The notes: generated by a model not told the origin, from the sequence alone. Numbered from the stretch's first letter, positions 8,097 to 17,116 are shown. The stretch: 43,784 nt of DNA from an uncultured Litoreibacter sp. (GCA_938030665.1 CALHHY010000063.1:1-43784), one strand, 5' to 3'. A program made the numbers and translations.

Positions 8097-9059
8097 ATGA
8101 TCGCCATGACAACCCAGACCTATTTTCGCAACACCGCCCTCCTTGTCGCGGCAACCATCGGGTTGGCCGCCTGCGAGGAGGGACAGGGATTTGACCTGTT
8201 CAAACCCAAAGCCGAAACCGAGGCCGCCAGCACCGCCCAAGTCGCCACAGCCTCCGGCGAGGTGATCGAGCGCGATGTGGAGGCCCCTGACATTTTCTCC
8301 GTTAACGAGGACGCGCTCTGGGACGGGCGCCCCTCCCTCGGCGGGGTCTGGGTGGCTTATCCCGGCGTGCGCGACCCGGAGCGGGTGATCATCCGCAATG
8401 ACAGCACCGGGAAATCCGTTGTCGGCGCCCTGTTCCGACGTGAACGCGAAAACCCCGGGCCGCGCATTCAGGTCAGCTCGGATGCGGCGGTGGCCCTTGG
8501 CATGCTTGCGGGCGCGCCGGTCAAGCTGTCCGTCGTGGCGCTGCGCAAGGAAGTCGTTGAGCCCATCCTGCCCCCTGCTGAGGTAGACACCGAGCTGCCC
8601 GCCGATGCTGACCCCGCGGTCCTGCCCGACGCGGGCGAGATCGAGGCCACGCCGCTTGACCCGATTGCTGCCGCCAGTGCTGCCATTGACCGGGCGGCTC
8701 AGGCTCCGGTGACAACCGCCGCCGCGCCCGACCTCCCGAGAGTGGCGCCCGCGGCAGTTACGCGCCAGTCCAGCCCAGCCATCGACGCCGTGCCACTGCC
8801 GCGTCCAGCTGTGGTGCGCAGCAAGCTTGACACCCCCTTCGTGCAGGCCGGGCTGTTCGCCGACAGACCCGCGGCAGAGAAAGCCGCAGACGCCCTGCGC
8901 GCCGGTGGGGTGCTGCCGACGCTGCGCGAGACCGAAACCGGCGGTGTCGTGAAATACCGCGTCATCGCAGGCCCGGCCACGACCGATGACGAAAGCAAGG
9001 CCCTACTGGCCTCCGTCCAGGCGCTTGGTTTTTCAGACGCCTATACCGTGACCAATTGA
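8097..9059 (+). CDS. SPOR-domain lipoprotein
   Basis: The roughly 320-residue protein starts with a lipoprotein signal (hydrophobic LLVAATIGLAAC, lipidated Cys26). It continues into a Pro/Ala-rich, low-complexity middle region (about residues 160-245). It ends in a SPOR domain (about 246-320, TPFVQAGLFADRPAAEKAADALR...GVVKYRVIAGP), the fold that binds denuded peptidoglycan glycan strands at division sites. The start at ATG 8097 follows GAGGGTAAGAG; ATG 8106 is also possible. It lies 19 bp upstream of a D-Ala-D-Ala carboxypeptidase gene, which supports a peptidoglycan-remodelling role in the outer membrane or periplasm. The exact function is not known. Confidence 0.82.
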   Translation: MIAMTTQTYFRNTALLVAATIGLAACEEGQGFDLFKPKAETEAASTAQVATASGEVIERDVEAPDIFSVNEDALWDGRPSLGGVWVAYPGVRDPERVIIRNDSTGKSVVGALFRRERENPGPRIQVSSDAAVALGMLAGAPVKLSVVALRKEVVEPILPPAEVDTELPADADPAVLPDAGEIEATPLDPIAAASAAIDRAAQAPVTTAAAPDLPRVAPAAVTRQSSPAIDAVPLPRPAVVRSKLDTPFVQAGLFADRPAAEKAADALRAGGVLPTLRETETGGVVKYRVIAGPATTDDESKALLASVQALGFSDAYTVTN

Positions 9060-9078
9060 CGAAAAAGGAGCCTGCCCC

Positions 9079-10242
9079 ATGAACCGCGTAGCCTCACTTT
9101 TTACCGCCCTTTTCTTGCTGGTCCTGCCCGCTCATGCGTTCGAGACGACGGCGCGCTCGGCCATCGTGCTGGATGTGGGAACCGACCAGACACTGATGGA
9201 AAAGAACGCCGATATGGCGCTGCCACCGGCCTCCATGTCAAAGCTGATGACGCTGAACATGGTGTTTGAGGCGTTGGATGATGGGCGGCTGTCCCTTGAT
9301 CGGCCCTTGCCCGTGTCCGCGCATGCCGCCTCCTTCGGGGGGTCGACCATGTTCCTGCAAGAAGGCGACCGCCCCACGGTGGAAGACCTGATCCGCGGCG
9401 TCATCGTGCTATCGGGCAATGACGCAAGCGTCGTGTTGGGCGAGGCGCTGGCCGGCACAGAAAGCGCCTTCGCGCAGCAGATGACCATCCGTGCGCAGGA
9501 GCTGGGGATGACAAGTTCCACCTTCGCCAATGCCAGCGGTTGGCCCGCTGCCGGGCACCGTATGTCGATGCGCGACCTGGCCGTTCTGGCCAAACGGCTG
9601 ATCACGGTCTTCCCCCACTACTATGGTTATTTCGCCGAGACCGAGTTCCAGTACGAAGACAGCCCCCCCGCCAACCGCTTCAACCGCAACCCGCTGCTAA
9701 AGCTCAATATCGGCGCGGACGGGTTGAAAACCGGCCACACGCAGGAAGCAGGTTTCGGGCTGGTGGGCTCCGCCCAGCAAAACGGGCGACGCATCATTTT
9801 CGTTTTCACAGGGCTTGAGACCGCCGCACAGCGCGCCCAGGAGGCCGAGCGGCTGACCAACTGGGCCTTCAACCAGTTTGTCGAACGCCAATTGGCTGAA
9901 CAAGGCGTGGTGCTGGCCCAGGCCGAGGTCTGGATGGGGGAGGCCGCAAAGGTCGGCATGGCCGCAACCTCGGACGTCAAAGCATTGATTCCGGTTCTGG
10001 GCCGCGCAGGCGTACAGGCCAAGATCAATTATGTCGGCCCGCTGGAGGCCCCCATTCAGGCGGGCGACGAGATCGCGCAGCTGATCGTAACCGTGCCGGG
10101 CTTCCCTGATGTGGCGCACCCGCTGGCCGCGACTGAAACGGTGCCTGCGGGCGGCTTCGTCGTCCGGGTGCGCACGGCTGCGCTGTCGCTTTTCCGCCAG
10201 CTGACCGGCCGGCTGCAGACCGAAGCGGGCGCGTTCTTCTAG
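9079..10242 (+). CDS. D-alanyl-D-alanine carboxypeptidase (PBP5/6 class)
   Basis: The 387-residue enzyme trims the terminal D-alanine from peptidoglycan pentapeptides in the periplasm. It has a Sec signal (residues 1-20, LVLPAHA-FET) and the three penicillin-binding motifs: SMSK (S52, K55), SGN (112-114) and KTG (217-219). A C-terminal PBP5-type beta domain covers about 280-370, and the last 25 residues could form a membrane-associating helix. The gene follows the SPOR lipoprotein closely, with AAAAAGGAG before the ATG, and its TAG stop abuts the GTG start of the thymidylate kinase gene. The family is often named dacA or dacC; which one cannot be decided here. Confidence 0.93.
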   Translation: MNRVASLFTALFLLVLPAHAFETTARSAIVLDVGTDQTLMEKNADMALPPASMSKLMTLNMVFEALDDGRLSLDRPLPVSAHAASFGGSTMFLQEGDRPTVEDLIRGVIVLSGNDASVVLGEALAGTESAFAQQMTIRAQELGMTSSTFANASGWPAAGHRMSMRDLAVLAKRLITVFPHYYGYFAETEFQYEDSPPANRFNRNPLLKLNIGADGLKTGHTQEAGFGLVGSAQQNGRRIIFVFTGLETAAQRAQEAERLTNWAFNQFVERQLAEQGVVLAQAEVWMGEAAKVGMAATSDVKALIPVLGRAGVQAKINYVGPLEAPIQAGDEIAQLIVTVPGFPDVAHPLAATETVPAGGFVVRVRTAALSLFRQLTGRLQTEAGAFF

Positions 10243-10854
10243 GTGTTCATCACATTCGAAGGGATTGACGGGTCGGGCAAATCCACCCAGGCCCGGCTGC
10301 TCGCCGGCAAGCTGGAGGCGCTTGGCCGCGAGGTGGTGCTGACGCGCGAACCCGGCGGCTCCCCAGGTGCGGAGGAGATCCGCGCGTTGCTTGTCGAAGG
10401 CGACCCGGACCGCTGGTCAGCGGAGACCGAGATACTGCTGTTCACCGCCGCCCGCCGCGACCACCTGGAGCGCCGCATCGCCCCTGCCCTGAAAGCGGGC
10501 CAGATCGTGATCAGCGACCGCTTTGCCGATTCCACCCGCGTCTACCAGGGCGCCACACGGGGGGAACGGCGCGCAATGGTCGACAGCCTGCATGCCCAGA
10601 TGATCGGCACAGAACCTGACCTGACCATGATCATCGACATGGACCCCGACGCCGCGCTGAGCCGGGGGCTGGCGCGCGACAGCGGCGAGGACCGGTTCGA
10701 GGAATTCGGCGCCGCATTCCAGCACAAACTGCGCGCGGGCTTTCTGGGGCTGGCGGAGGAATACCCGGAACGCTGCTTGGTCATTGACGGCGCGCAGGGG
10801 GCCGATGAGGTCAGTGCAGACGTGCTGGCCGCCGTAGAGGCGCGGCTGGCATGA
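10243..10854 (+). CDS. tmk: Thymidylate kinase
   Basis: The enzyme phosphorylates dTMP to dTDP in the cytoplasm. The 203-residue protein has the P-loop FEGIDGSGKST (residues 5-15), the TREPGG loop that contacts the substrate, the DRFADSTRVYQG segment and a LID region SGEDRFE. The start is a GTG immediately after the stop of the carboxypeptidase gene, with no intervening base, and the stop overlaps the holB start by 4 bp (ATGA). Translational coupling across this block is therefore likely. The tmk-holB order is common in bacteria. Confidence 0.95.
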   Translation: MFITFEGIDGSGKSTQARLLAGKLEALGREVVLTREPGGSPGAEEIRALLVEGDPDRWSAETEILLFTAARRDHLERRIAPALKAGQIVISDRFADSTRVYQGATRGERRAMVDSLHAQMIGTEPDLTMIIDMDPDAALSRGLARDSGEDRFEEFGAAFQHKLRAGFLGLAEEYPERCLVIDGAQGADEVSADVLAAVEARLA

Positions 10855-11969
10855 GCGACGAGGATCTCCCCCAGGCCGACCAGATCGACGGCGCGCCACA
10901 CCCGCGTGAGACGACGCATCTGGTGGGGCAGCAAACCGCAGAAGAGGCCTTTCTGGACGCCTTCAACACCGACCGTTTGCATCACGGATGGCTGATCACC
11001 GGGCCAAAGGGTGTGGGCAAGGCGACGTTGGCCTGGCGCATCGCCCGTTTCCTGCTGGCCACCCCCAAAGACGATGGCGGCATGTTCGCGGCCCCTGCCC
11101 CCGACACATTGGATATCCCGGAAAGCCACCCGGTCAACCCGCGCATCGCCGCGCTGTCAGAACCCGCGTTGTTCCTGTTGCGCCGCAGCTATGACGAGAA
11201 GACCAAGAAGCTGAAATCAGTCATCGCCGTGGACGAAGTGCGGCGCCTCAAAAGCTTCTTTGCGCTCTCCAACCCTGATGGCGGCAGGCGCGTGGTGATT
11301 GTGGATGCGGCGGATGAAATGAACGTGGCCGCCGCGAACGCGCTGCTGAAAATACTGGAGGAGCCGCCTGCCGATTGCACGCTGCTGCTGGTCGCCCATC
11401 AACCCTCCCGCCTGCTGCCAACGATCCGCTCCCGCTGTCGGGAGTTGCGATGCGCCCAGCTGTCGCCCGACGATATGGCGCGCGCGCTGGAAGCCGCAGG
11501 CGCCAGTGCCGCTGATCAATCCGTGGCGCTGGCCGAGCTTTCCGGCGGCTCCGTGGGGGAGGCGCTGCGGCTGCTGAACATGGACGGGCTGACGCTTTAC
11601 CGGGAGCTTTTTGCCGTCATCGAAACCCTGCCCCGGCTGGACCGCAGCGCCGCACTTAAACTGGCCGAGAAAACCGCCGCACGCGGGGTTGAGGGGCGGC
11701 TTGACCTGATGCTGCGCCTCTTTGATGTCGCGCTGTCCAGACTGTCGCGCGCGGGGCTTGGGCTGGTAGACACGCAGGCGACGTCAGGCGAGCTGCTGAC
11801 GCTGGCGCGGCTGTCACCTGATGACAACGCGGCACGGGCCTGGGCCACGCTGGCAGCCACTTCATCAGCACGGGCGCGGCATGGGCAGGCGGTCAACCTT
11901 GACCCCTCCTCCCTGATCCTAGATATGCTTTTCAGCATGAATGACGTAGCGGCGCGCACCGCCGCTTGA
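10851..11969 (+). CDS. holB: DNA polymerase III subunit delta prime
   Basis: This is a subunit of the clamp-loader complex that places the beta clamp on primed DNA. The 372-residue protein shows a Walker A-like GPKGVGKAT, the Walker B region RVVIVDAADEMN and the sensor segment ALLKILEEPP. The clamp-loader SRC motif (TIRSRCREL) follows. The zinc-binding cysteine cluster seen in many delta-prime and gamma proteins is absent; the insertion near residues 78-100 carries no cysteines. It overlaps tmk by 4 bp and is followed 8 bp later by tatD. Confidence 0.93.
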   Translation: MSDEDLPQADQIDGAPHPRETTHLVGQQTAEEAFLDAFNTDRLHHGWLITGPKGVGKATLAWRIARFLLATPKDDGGMFAAPAPDTLDIPESHPVNPRIAALSEPALFLLRRSYDEKTKKLKSVIAVDEVRRLKSFFALSNPDGGRRVVIVDAADEMNVAAANALLKILEEPPADCTLLLVAHQPSRLLPTIRSRCRELRCAQLSPDDMARALEAAGASAADQSVALAELSGGSVGEALRLLNMDGLTLYRELFAVIETLPRLDRSAALKLAEKTAARGVEGRLDLMLRLFDVALSRLSRAGLGLVDTQATSGELLTLARLSPDDNAARAWATLAATSSARARHGQAVNLDPSSLILDMLFSMNDVAARTAA

Positions 11970-11977
11970 GAGGCCGC

Positions 11978-12766
11978 ATGAGCACCCCGCACATCACCGA
12001 CAGCCATTGCCACCTCGACTTCCCCAACTTTGACGAGGAGCGCGACGCGGTCATCGCCCGCGCCCATGAGGCAGGCGTCACGCGCATGGTGACAATCTGC
12101 ACCAAGCTTCGGCTGGAACCCTCCGTGCGCGCGATTGCGGAGCGGTATGACAGCGTGTTCTATGCCGCAGGCACCCACCCGATGAGCGCCGCGGATGAGC
12201 CTATGGCCACCGTCGAAAACCTTGTCGCGCTGGCGCAGCATCCGAAATTTGTGGGCATCGGCGAGACCGGGCTGGACTACCATTACACCGCTGACAGCAA
12301 GGCCGTGCAGCAGGAAAGCCTGCGCATCCATGTCGAGGCCGCGCGCCAGACCGGGCTGCCCTTGATTATCCACGCGCGCGCTGCCGACGAGGACATGGCG
12401 CGCATTCTAAGCGACGAACATACGAATGGCGCCTATACCTGCGTGATGCATTGCTTTTCCTCCTCCAAGGAACTGGCGCAGGCGGCGCTGGAACTGGGGT
12501 TCTATCTGTCCATGTCAGGCATCGCGGCCTTCCCGAAAAGTCAGGAGCTGCGCGACATCTTTGCAGCCGCCCCGGTAGACCGCGTCCTGGTGGAGACCGA
12601 CGCCCCCTATCTCGCCCCGCCGCCCTATCGCGGCAAGCGCAACGAGCCGGGCTATGCCGCCCATACCGCCCGTGTCGGCGCGGAAGTGTTCGGCCTGACC
12701 TACCCTGAATTTGCGGCGCAAACGCAGGCCAATTTCGAGCGGCTTTTCACCAAGGCTGCCCTATGA
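11978..12766 (+). CDS. TatD-family metal-dependent deoxyribonuclease
   Basis: The 262-residue TIM-barrel hydrolase carries the family metal ligands in DSHCHLDF near the N-terminus, GIGETGLDYHY in the middle, the IHARA and MHCFSSS segments, and VETDAPYLAP near the C-terminus. Members act as 3'-5' exonucleases on damaged or single-stranded DNA. The start at ATG 11978 is preceded by GAGAGG; a TTG at 11966 is in frame but would overlap the holB stop region. The stop overlaps the next start (ATGA), as is common for tatD and the PhnP-like gene in alphaproteobacteria. Confidence 0.92.
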   Translation: MSTPHITDSHCHLDFPNFDEERDAVIARAHEAGVTRMVTICTKLRLEPSVRAIAERYDSVFYAAGTHPMSAADEPMATVENLVALAQHPKFVGIGETGLDYHYTADSKAVQQESLRIHVEAARQTGLPLIIHARAADEDMARILSDEHTNGAYTCVMHCFSSSKELAQAALELGFYLSMSGIAAFPKSQELRDIFAAAPVDRVLVETDAPYLAPPPYRGKRNEPGYAAHTARVGAEVFGLTYPEFAAQTQANFERLFTKAAL

Positions 12767-13557
12767 CGCGGCGTTTCACGATACTGGGCTGCGGCTCCTC
12801 CGGCGGGGTGCCACGCCTTGGCGGGCATTGGGGCGATTGCGACCCGGAGAACCCGAAGAACCGCCGCCGCCGTTGTTCGCTGCTGATCGAGCAGGACGGC
12901 CCGGATGGCACCACGGCGGTGCTGATCGACACCTCCCCCGACCTGCGGGAGCAGTTGCTGGACGCAGGCGTTGGCCGGCTTGACGGGGTGGTCTACACCC
13001 ACCCCCATGCCGATCATGTGCACGGCATCGATGACCTGCGGATGATCGTTTTCAACATGCGGGAGCGCGTGAAAGTCTGGGCCGATGCGGCCACTTCTGA
13101 GGCGTTGACGCAACGCTTTGGTTATGTGTTCAAAACGCCGCCCGGCTCTGGCTACCCGCCCATTCTGGAGCTCAACGCCATTGATGGCGACGTCACCGTC
13201 GACGGCCCCGGCGGCCCGATTACCCTGACCCCTTTTGAGGTGCAGCATGGCACGATCCGCTCGCTCGGGTTTCGGGTGGATGACGTGGCCTATCTGCCGG
13301 ATGTCTCGGATCTGGATACAGGGCGAAAGGCGATGCACGGGCTGGATGTGCTGATCATCGACGCGCTGCGCCGGACCGAACACCCAAGCCATTCGCATCT
13401 GGCCAACACGCTGGACTGGATCGCCGATCTGGAACCGGCGCAGGCGGTGCTGACCAATATGCATGTCGATCTGGATTACGAGACGATCAAGGCCGAGACA
13501 CCGGCCAATGTGACCCCCGCCTATGACGGCATGGTGATTGAGGTGCCTGACGCGTGA
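12763..13557 (+). CDS. PhnP-like MBL-fold metallo-hydrolase
   Basis: The 264-residue protein belongs to the metallo-beta-lactamase fold. Its N-terminus LGCGSSGGVPR is typical of the PhnP/cyclic-phosphodiesterase subgroup, and the metal signature is HPHADHVHGIDD. Further His and Asp residues lie in LPDVSDLD and PSHSHL. A C-rich patch (WGDCDPENPKNRRRRCS) near residues 28-43 is the usual position of an extra metal site in this subgroup. Possible activities are cyclic nucleotide or ribose phosphodiesterase; a precise substrate cannot be read. It overlaps tatD and the AEC transporter gene by 4 bp on each side. Confidence 0.88.
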   Translation: MTRRFTILGCGSSGGVPRLGGHWGDCDPENPKNRRRRCSLLIEQDGPDGTTAVLIDTSPDLREQLLDAGVGRLDGVVYTHPHADHVHGIDDLRMIVFNMRERVKVWADAATSEALTQRFGYVFKTPPGSGYPPILELNAIDGDVTVDGPGGPITLTPFEVQHGTIRSLGFRVDDVAYLPDVSDLDTGRKAMHGLDVLIIDALRRTEHPSHSHLANTLDWIADLEPAQAVLTNMHVDLDYETIKAETPANVTPAYDGMVIEVPDA

Positions 13558-14483
13558 GCGCCCTTTTAGAGATTATTCTGCCGGTCTTTCTGGTGATCGG
13601 CGCAGGATATCTTGCCGTCAAATTCAAGGCCTTCCCCGATACCGGCGTTGACGGGTTAATGAAGTTCACCCAGCATTTCGCGATCCCGTGCCTGTTGTTC
13701 AAAGCCATCGCAGAGCTTGAATTGGGCGTTTACTTCACGCCCTCGCTGCTGGCCTCCTATTACGTGCCGACGGTGCTGATGTTTGGCCTTGGTATCTTTG
13801 GGGCCCGCGCGCTGTTTGGCCGCCCGTGGGAGGACAGCGTCGCCATTGGCTTCGCCTGCATGTTCGCCAATTCCGTCCTGCTGGGCCTGCCCATTACGGA
13901 ACGCGCCTACGGGGCGGCGGCGCTTGATCCCAACTATGCCATCATCGCGCTGAACGCGCCCGTCTGCTACGCGATAGGGATCACGGTGATGGAGCTGGTC
14001 AAGCATCGCGGCCAATCCCCGCTGGCCACAACGAAGGCCGTGACCAGCGCAATTTTCCACAACAACCTGATCATCGGGCTGGGGCTGGGGTTTGCGGTGA
14101 ACCTCAGCGGGGTTGTTATCCCGCAAGTTGCCGGTGACGCGCTGGATTTGATGATCCGCGCCGCCCTGCCCGCCGCGATTTTCGGGCTGGGCGGGGTGCT
14201 GGCGCAGTACAAGTTCGAGGGTGACCTTGGCCCCGTGTTGATGATCTGCCTGTTATCACTGCTGCTGCGCCCTGCGCTGTCGCTTGGCATGGGTGCGGGG
14301 CTGGGTCTGGACGAGGCCGCGACGCGGTCTTCTGTCTTGACGGCGGCCATGGCGCCGGGGGTCAACGCCTACGTGTTTGCCAATATGTACGGCGTCGCCA
14401 AGCGGGTTGCGGCCTCCGCTGTGCTGGCAGCCACGGCGCTGTCTGTTCTGACGGTGACGGGCTGGCTGCTGGTGCTGCCCTAG
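13554..14483 (+). CDS. AEC (auxin efflux carrier)-family transporter
   Basis: The 309-residue membrane protein has about ten hydrophobic helices arranged as two repeats, as in bacterial AEC carriers that move small carboxylates such as malate or malonate. The start is a GTG overlapping the TGA of the previous gene (GTGA), and the stop overlaps the stop of the opposite-strand permease gene at CTAG (14480-14483). The substrate is unknown. The coupling to the upstream DNA-metabolism genes appears to be operon position rather than a shared function. Confidence 0.88.
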   Translation: MSALLEIILPVFLVIGAGYLAVKFKAFPDTGVDGLMKFTQHFAIPCLLFKAIAELELGVYFTPSLLASYYVPTVLMFGLGIFGARALFGRPWEDSVAIGFACMFANSVLLGLPITERAYGAAALDPNYAIIALNAPVCYAIGITVMELVKHRGQSPLATTKAVTSAIFHNNLIIGLGLGFAVNLSGVVIPQVAGDALDLMIRAALPAAIFGLGGVLAQYKFEGDLGPVLMICLLSLLLRPALSLGMGAGLGLDEAATRSSVLTAAMAPGVNAYVFANMYGVAKRVAASAVLAATALSVLTVTGWLLVLP

Positions 14484-15391
14484 CCGGGGGAGATGCCGCG
14501 CAGCCGTTCCGAGCGGCGGCGCAGCAGCTCTACCGTGGCCAGAAGTACGATCGAGAAGATCACAAGGATCGTGGCCACCGACAGGATGGCGGGGCTGATC
14601 TGTTCGCGTATACCGTTCCACATCTGCCGCGGAATGGTCTGCTGATCATGGGCGGCCACGAACAGCACCACGACCACCTCGTCAAAGCTGGTCACAAAAG
14701 CAAACAGCGCGCCCGAGATCACGCCGGGCAGGATCAGCGGCATGGTGATCTTGAAGAAGGTTGTGGTGGGCGTCGCGCCAAGATTGGCCGCCGCGCGGGT
14801 CAGCGAATGATCAAACCCCACAAGCGTTGCGGTGACGGTGATGATCACGAAGGGGATGCCAAGCGTGGCATGGGCCATGATGATGCCCGCATAGGTATTG
14901 GCCAGCCCCGTGGCGGAGTAGAAGAAGAACAGCCCTGTCGCCGTGATGATGATCGGCACGATCATTGGCGAGATCAGGATCGCCATAATCGCGCGTCTAT
15001 AGGGCATCTCGGGACGGCTGAGGCCAAGTGCTGCGATGGTGCCCAGCACCGTGGCCAGCAGTGTCGAGAAGAAACCGATGATGACGGAGTTCTTGGCCGC
15101 GTTGATCCAGGCCGCATTCTCCCAGGCGTCAGCCCACCAGCTGCCATCGCGGGCAGCCTCCGGCTCCTGCATGCCGAAGGTCAGCAGCAGGTCATACCAG
15201 CGGGTCGAGAACCCCGTAGGGTCCAGCGACAGCATCTTCTGGGTGAAGGTGAAATAGGGCTCTGCATTGAAAGACAGCGGAATCACGATCAGGATCGGCG
15301 CGATCAGGAACAGGAAGATCAGCCCGCAGATCACCAGATAAGTGTAGTGCCAGACGCGTTCGAGGGGGGAGGCATGGGACGGAAGGGCCAT
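14480..15391 (-). CDS. Polyamine-type ABC transporter permease (PotC-like)
   Basis: The 303-residue inner-membrane protein has six predicted helices and a C-terminal EAA loop (LTRAAANLGATPTTTFFKITMPLILPG), placing it with the PotC/YdcV permeases of spermidine/putrescine-type importers. It is the last gene of a leftward operon. The long loop after the first helix (about residues 35-95) contains a GMQEPEAARDGSWW segment and is longer than in E. coli PotC. It converges on the AEC gene with both stop codons inside one CTAG, leaving no room for a conventional terminator. Confidence 0.9.
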   Translation of the reverse strand: MALPSHASPLERVWHYTYLVICGLIFLFLIAPILIVIPLSFNAEPYFTFTQKMLSLDPTGFSTRWYDLLLTFGMQEPEAARDGSWWADAWENAAWINAAKNSVIIGFFSTLLATVLGTIAALGLSRPEMPYRRAIMAILISPMIVPIIITATGLFFFYSATGLANTYAGIIMAHATLGIPFVIITVTATLVGFDHSLTRAAANLGATPTTTFFKITMPLILPGVISGALFAFVTSFDEVVVVLFVAAHDQQTIPRQMWNGIREQISPAILSVATILVIFSIVLLATVELLRRRSERLRGISPG

Positions 15392-15496
15392 CAGTCAGCG
15401 CCTCCAGCGCGCGTAGGAATTGCGTGTGTTCGCCGGAACGCCGCCACAGCTTGGCTTTCAATTTCAAAATGGGCGGGGGTCACGTTTAGCATATCC

Positions 15497-16828
15497 CTAT
15501 CCCAGCTTCAGATTGTCGATGCCGATAAGCCGGTCATAGAGCCAGTAAAGCAGCAGCACCCCAAACAGCAGGATGGAGGCAAGCGCCGCCGCAAGGCTCC
15601 AGTTCAGCGACTTCTGCATATGGAACGCGATGAGGTTCGAAATCAGCTGCCCATCCGCGCCGCCCACCAGCGCCGGCGTGATGTAGTAGCCCACGGCCAG
15701 AATGAAGACGAGCAGCGCGCCCGCCCCGATACCCGGAATGGTCTGCGGGAAATAGATGCGGCGGAAGGCGGTCCAGCTGGTCGCCCCCAATGACCGCGCC
15801 GCGCGCACATAGGACGGGTTGATGGGCCGCATCACGGAATACAGCGGCAGCACCATGAAGGGCAGCAGGATATGGACCATCGCGACAATCGTGCCGGTCT
15901 GGTTATACATCATCTGAATGCGGTCCGCGTCGGCCAGTATCCCGGTGCCAACCAACGCGTCATTCACCACCCCCTGACTTTGCAGCAACACCATCCAACT
16001 GGTCGTGCGCACCAAAAGGGACGTCCAGAAGGGCAGCAGCACGAAGATCATCAGAAGGTTCGAGTATCGCAAAGGCAGCGTCGCCAGCAGATGAGCAATC
16101 GGATAGGCAAGGATGAAACAGAGGAAGGTGATCAATAGCGACAGAAAAAGCGTGCGCTGAAAAAGCGTCACATAGACCTGCCGGTTCTCGTTCACCTGCG
16201 TGATGCTGCCTTCCGTGTCGCGGGTCAGATCAACTGCGGCGAGGTAGAAATTCAGCGTGTAGGCGGAGGACGCCCCGCGCATCGCCGCCCAGATCTCGGG
16301 GTCGGCCCAGTCTTCGTCAAGGTCCAGCATCGCCTCCTTGAAAGGCGCCTCCAACCGTTCGGCACGGCGCGCGGCCTTGGTGAACATAGACCGCGACCCG
16401 GAGCGTTCATAGTTGATCCGCGTGCCGACAGAGCCCGGCGCCTTGAGTTCCCGCAGCAGCACAAGGTCCTTGGCCAGCGCGGCATAGGCGGCCTCGTCCG
16501 GCTCCGTGCCTTGGGGGTTGTTGTCAAACCACTCCCGCAGCTCCGTCATGATCGGGGTCTGCGCCCCGGTGGACAGGTCTTTATGCGTCGTAAAGCCGGG
16601 ATTATGGACGGAGCGGTAAAGCAGCTGCCCAATGGGGGCCACGAAGGTCAGCAGCACGAAGGCGAAAAGCGGCAGCACAAGGAAAAAAGCGTGCCATTTG
16701 GCCTTGGCCTCCGCCGCGTTCAGAGCGGCTTTCAGCGGCTGGCCATCTGCGGTCGTCAAACCGGCGGACCGGGCGCTTGATGGCTGCGCGGCGGTTACCA
16801 GATGCGGGTCTGCCGGGGCGTCGGTCAT
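15497..16828 (-). CDS. Polyamine-type ABC transporter permease (PotB-like) with large insertion
   Basis: The 443-residue protein is much longer than typical PotB permeases of about 280-300 residues. The first membrane helix is at about 46-70. A hydrophilic, charged insertion of about 145 residues (roughly 76-220) follows, expected on the periplasmic side, and the remaining helices resume near 224. The EAA loop is VRAARSLGATSWTAFRRIYFPQTIPG. It partners the PotC-like permease, from which it is separated by 105 bp with no gene. Its ATG follows directly on the TGA stop of the DUF1330 gene, so the two are probably coupled. Confidence 0.88.
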   Translation of the reverse strand: MTDAPADPHLVTAAQPSSARSAGLTTADGQPLKAALNAAEAKAKWHAFFLVLPLFAFVLLTFVAPIGQLLYRSVHNPGFTTHKDLSTGAQTPIMTELREWFDNNPQGTEPDEAAYAALAKDLVLLRELKAPGSVGTRINYERSGSRSMFTKAARRAERLEAPFKEAMLDLDEDWADPEIWAAMRGASSAYTLNFYLAAVDLTRDTEGSITQVNENRQVYVTLFQRTLFLSLLITFLCFILAYPIAHLLATLPLRYSNLLMIFVLLPFWTSLLVRTTSWMVLLQSQGVVNDALVGTGILADADRIQMMYNQTGTIVAMVHILLPFMVLPLYSVMRPINPSYVRAARSLGATSWTAFRRIYFPQTIPGIGAGALLVFILAVGYYITPALVGGADGQLISNLIAFHMQKSLNWSLAAALASILLFGVLLLYWLYDRLIGIDNLKLG

Positions 16829-17116
16829 TCAGGTGCCTTCCACAATGACGATGTCGCTGTCGGAATGGGCCATGCGGATTTTTGCTGCGGCCAGGTAATC
16901 CTCAGAATTGTAGCAATCCAGCGCTGCTTGATAGCTGGGAAACTCGATCACCACATGGCGGTCCTTTTGTGGGGTTTCGGGCGTCGAGGCCGTGCCGCCG
17001 CGGACCAGAAACTTGCCGCCGAACCGCTCCACCACCGGCGTGTCGAGGCGCACATATTCCGCGTAATTTTCGGGGTCGGTCACGGTGACATGCACCATCC
17101 AGTAGCCTTTGGGCAT
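16829..17116 (-). CDS. DUF1330 small protein in the polyamine-type importer operon
   Basis: The 95-residue protein has the dimeric ferredoxin-like alpha/beta-barrel pattern of DUF1330 (MPKGYWMVHVTVTDPENYAEYV, then GGKFLVRGG, then DRHVVIEFPSYQAALDCYNSEDY). A good ribosome site (AGGGGAG) precedes the ATG at 17116. The function of DUF1330 proteins is not established; related folds include small monooxygenases and stress proteins. Its position between the binding-protein gene (96 bp upstream) and the PotB-like gene (abutting stop and start) indicates that it is expressed with the transporter. Confidence 0.88.
   Translation of the reverse strand: MPKGYWMVHVTVTDPENYAEYVRLDTPVVERFGGKFLVRGGTASTPETPQKDRHVVIEFPSYQAALDCYNSEDYLAAAKIRMAHSDSDIVIVEGT

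Noticed and set aside
14648-15793. A 381-codon open frame opposite the polyamine-type permeases
   Set aside because: The composition is dominated by Gln, Arg, His and Asp as expected for antisense frames of membrane-protein genes, and it spans two genes and their gap.
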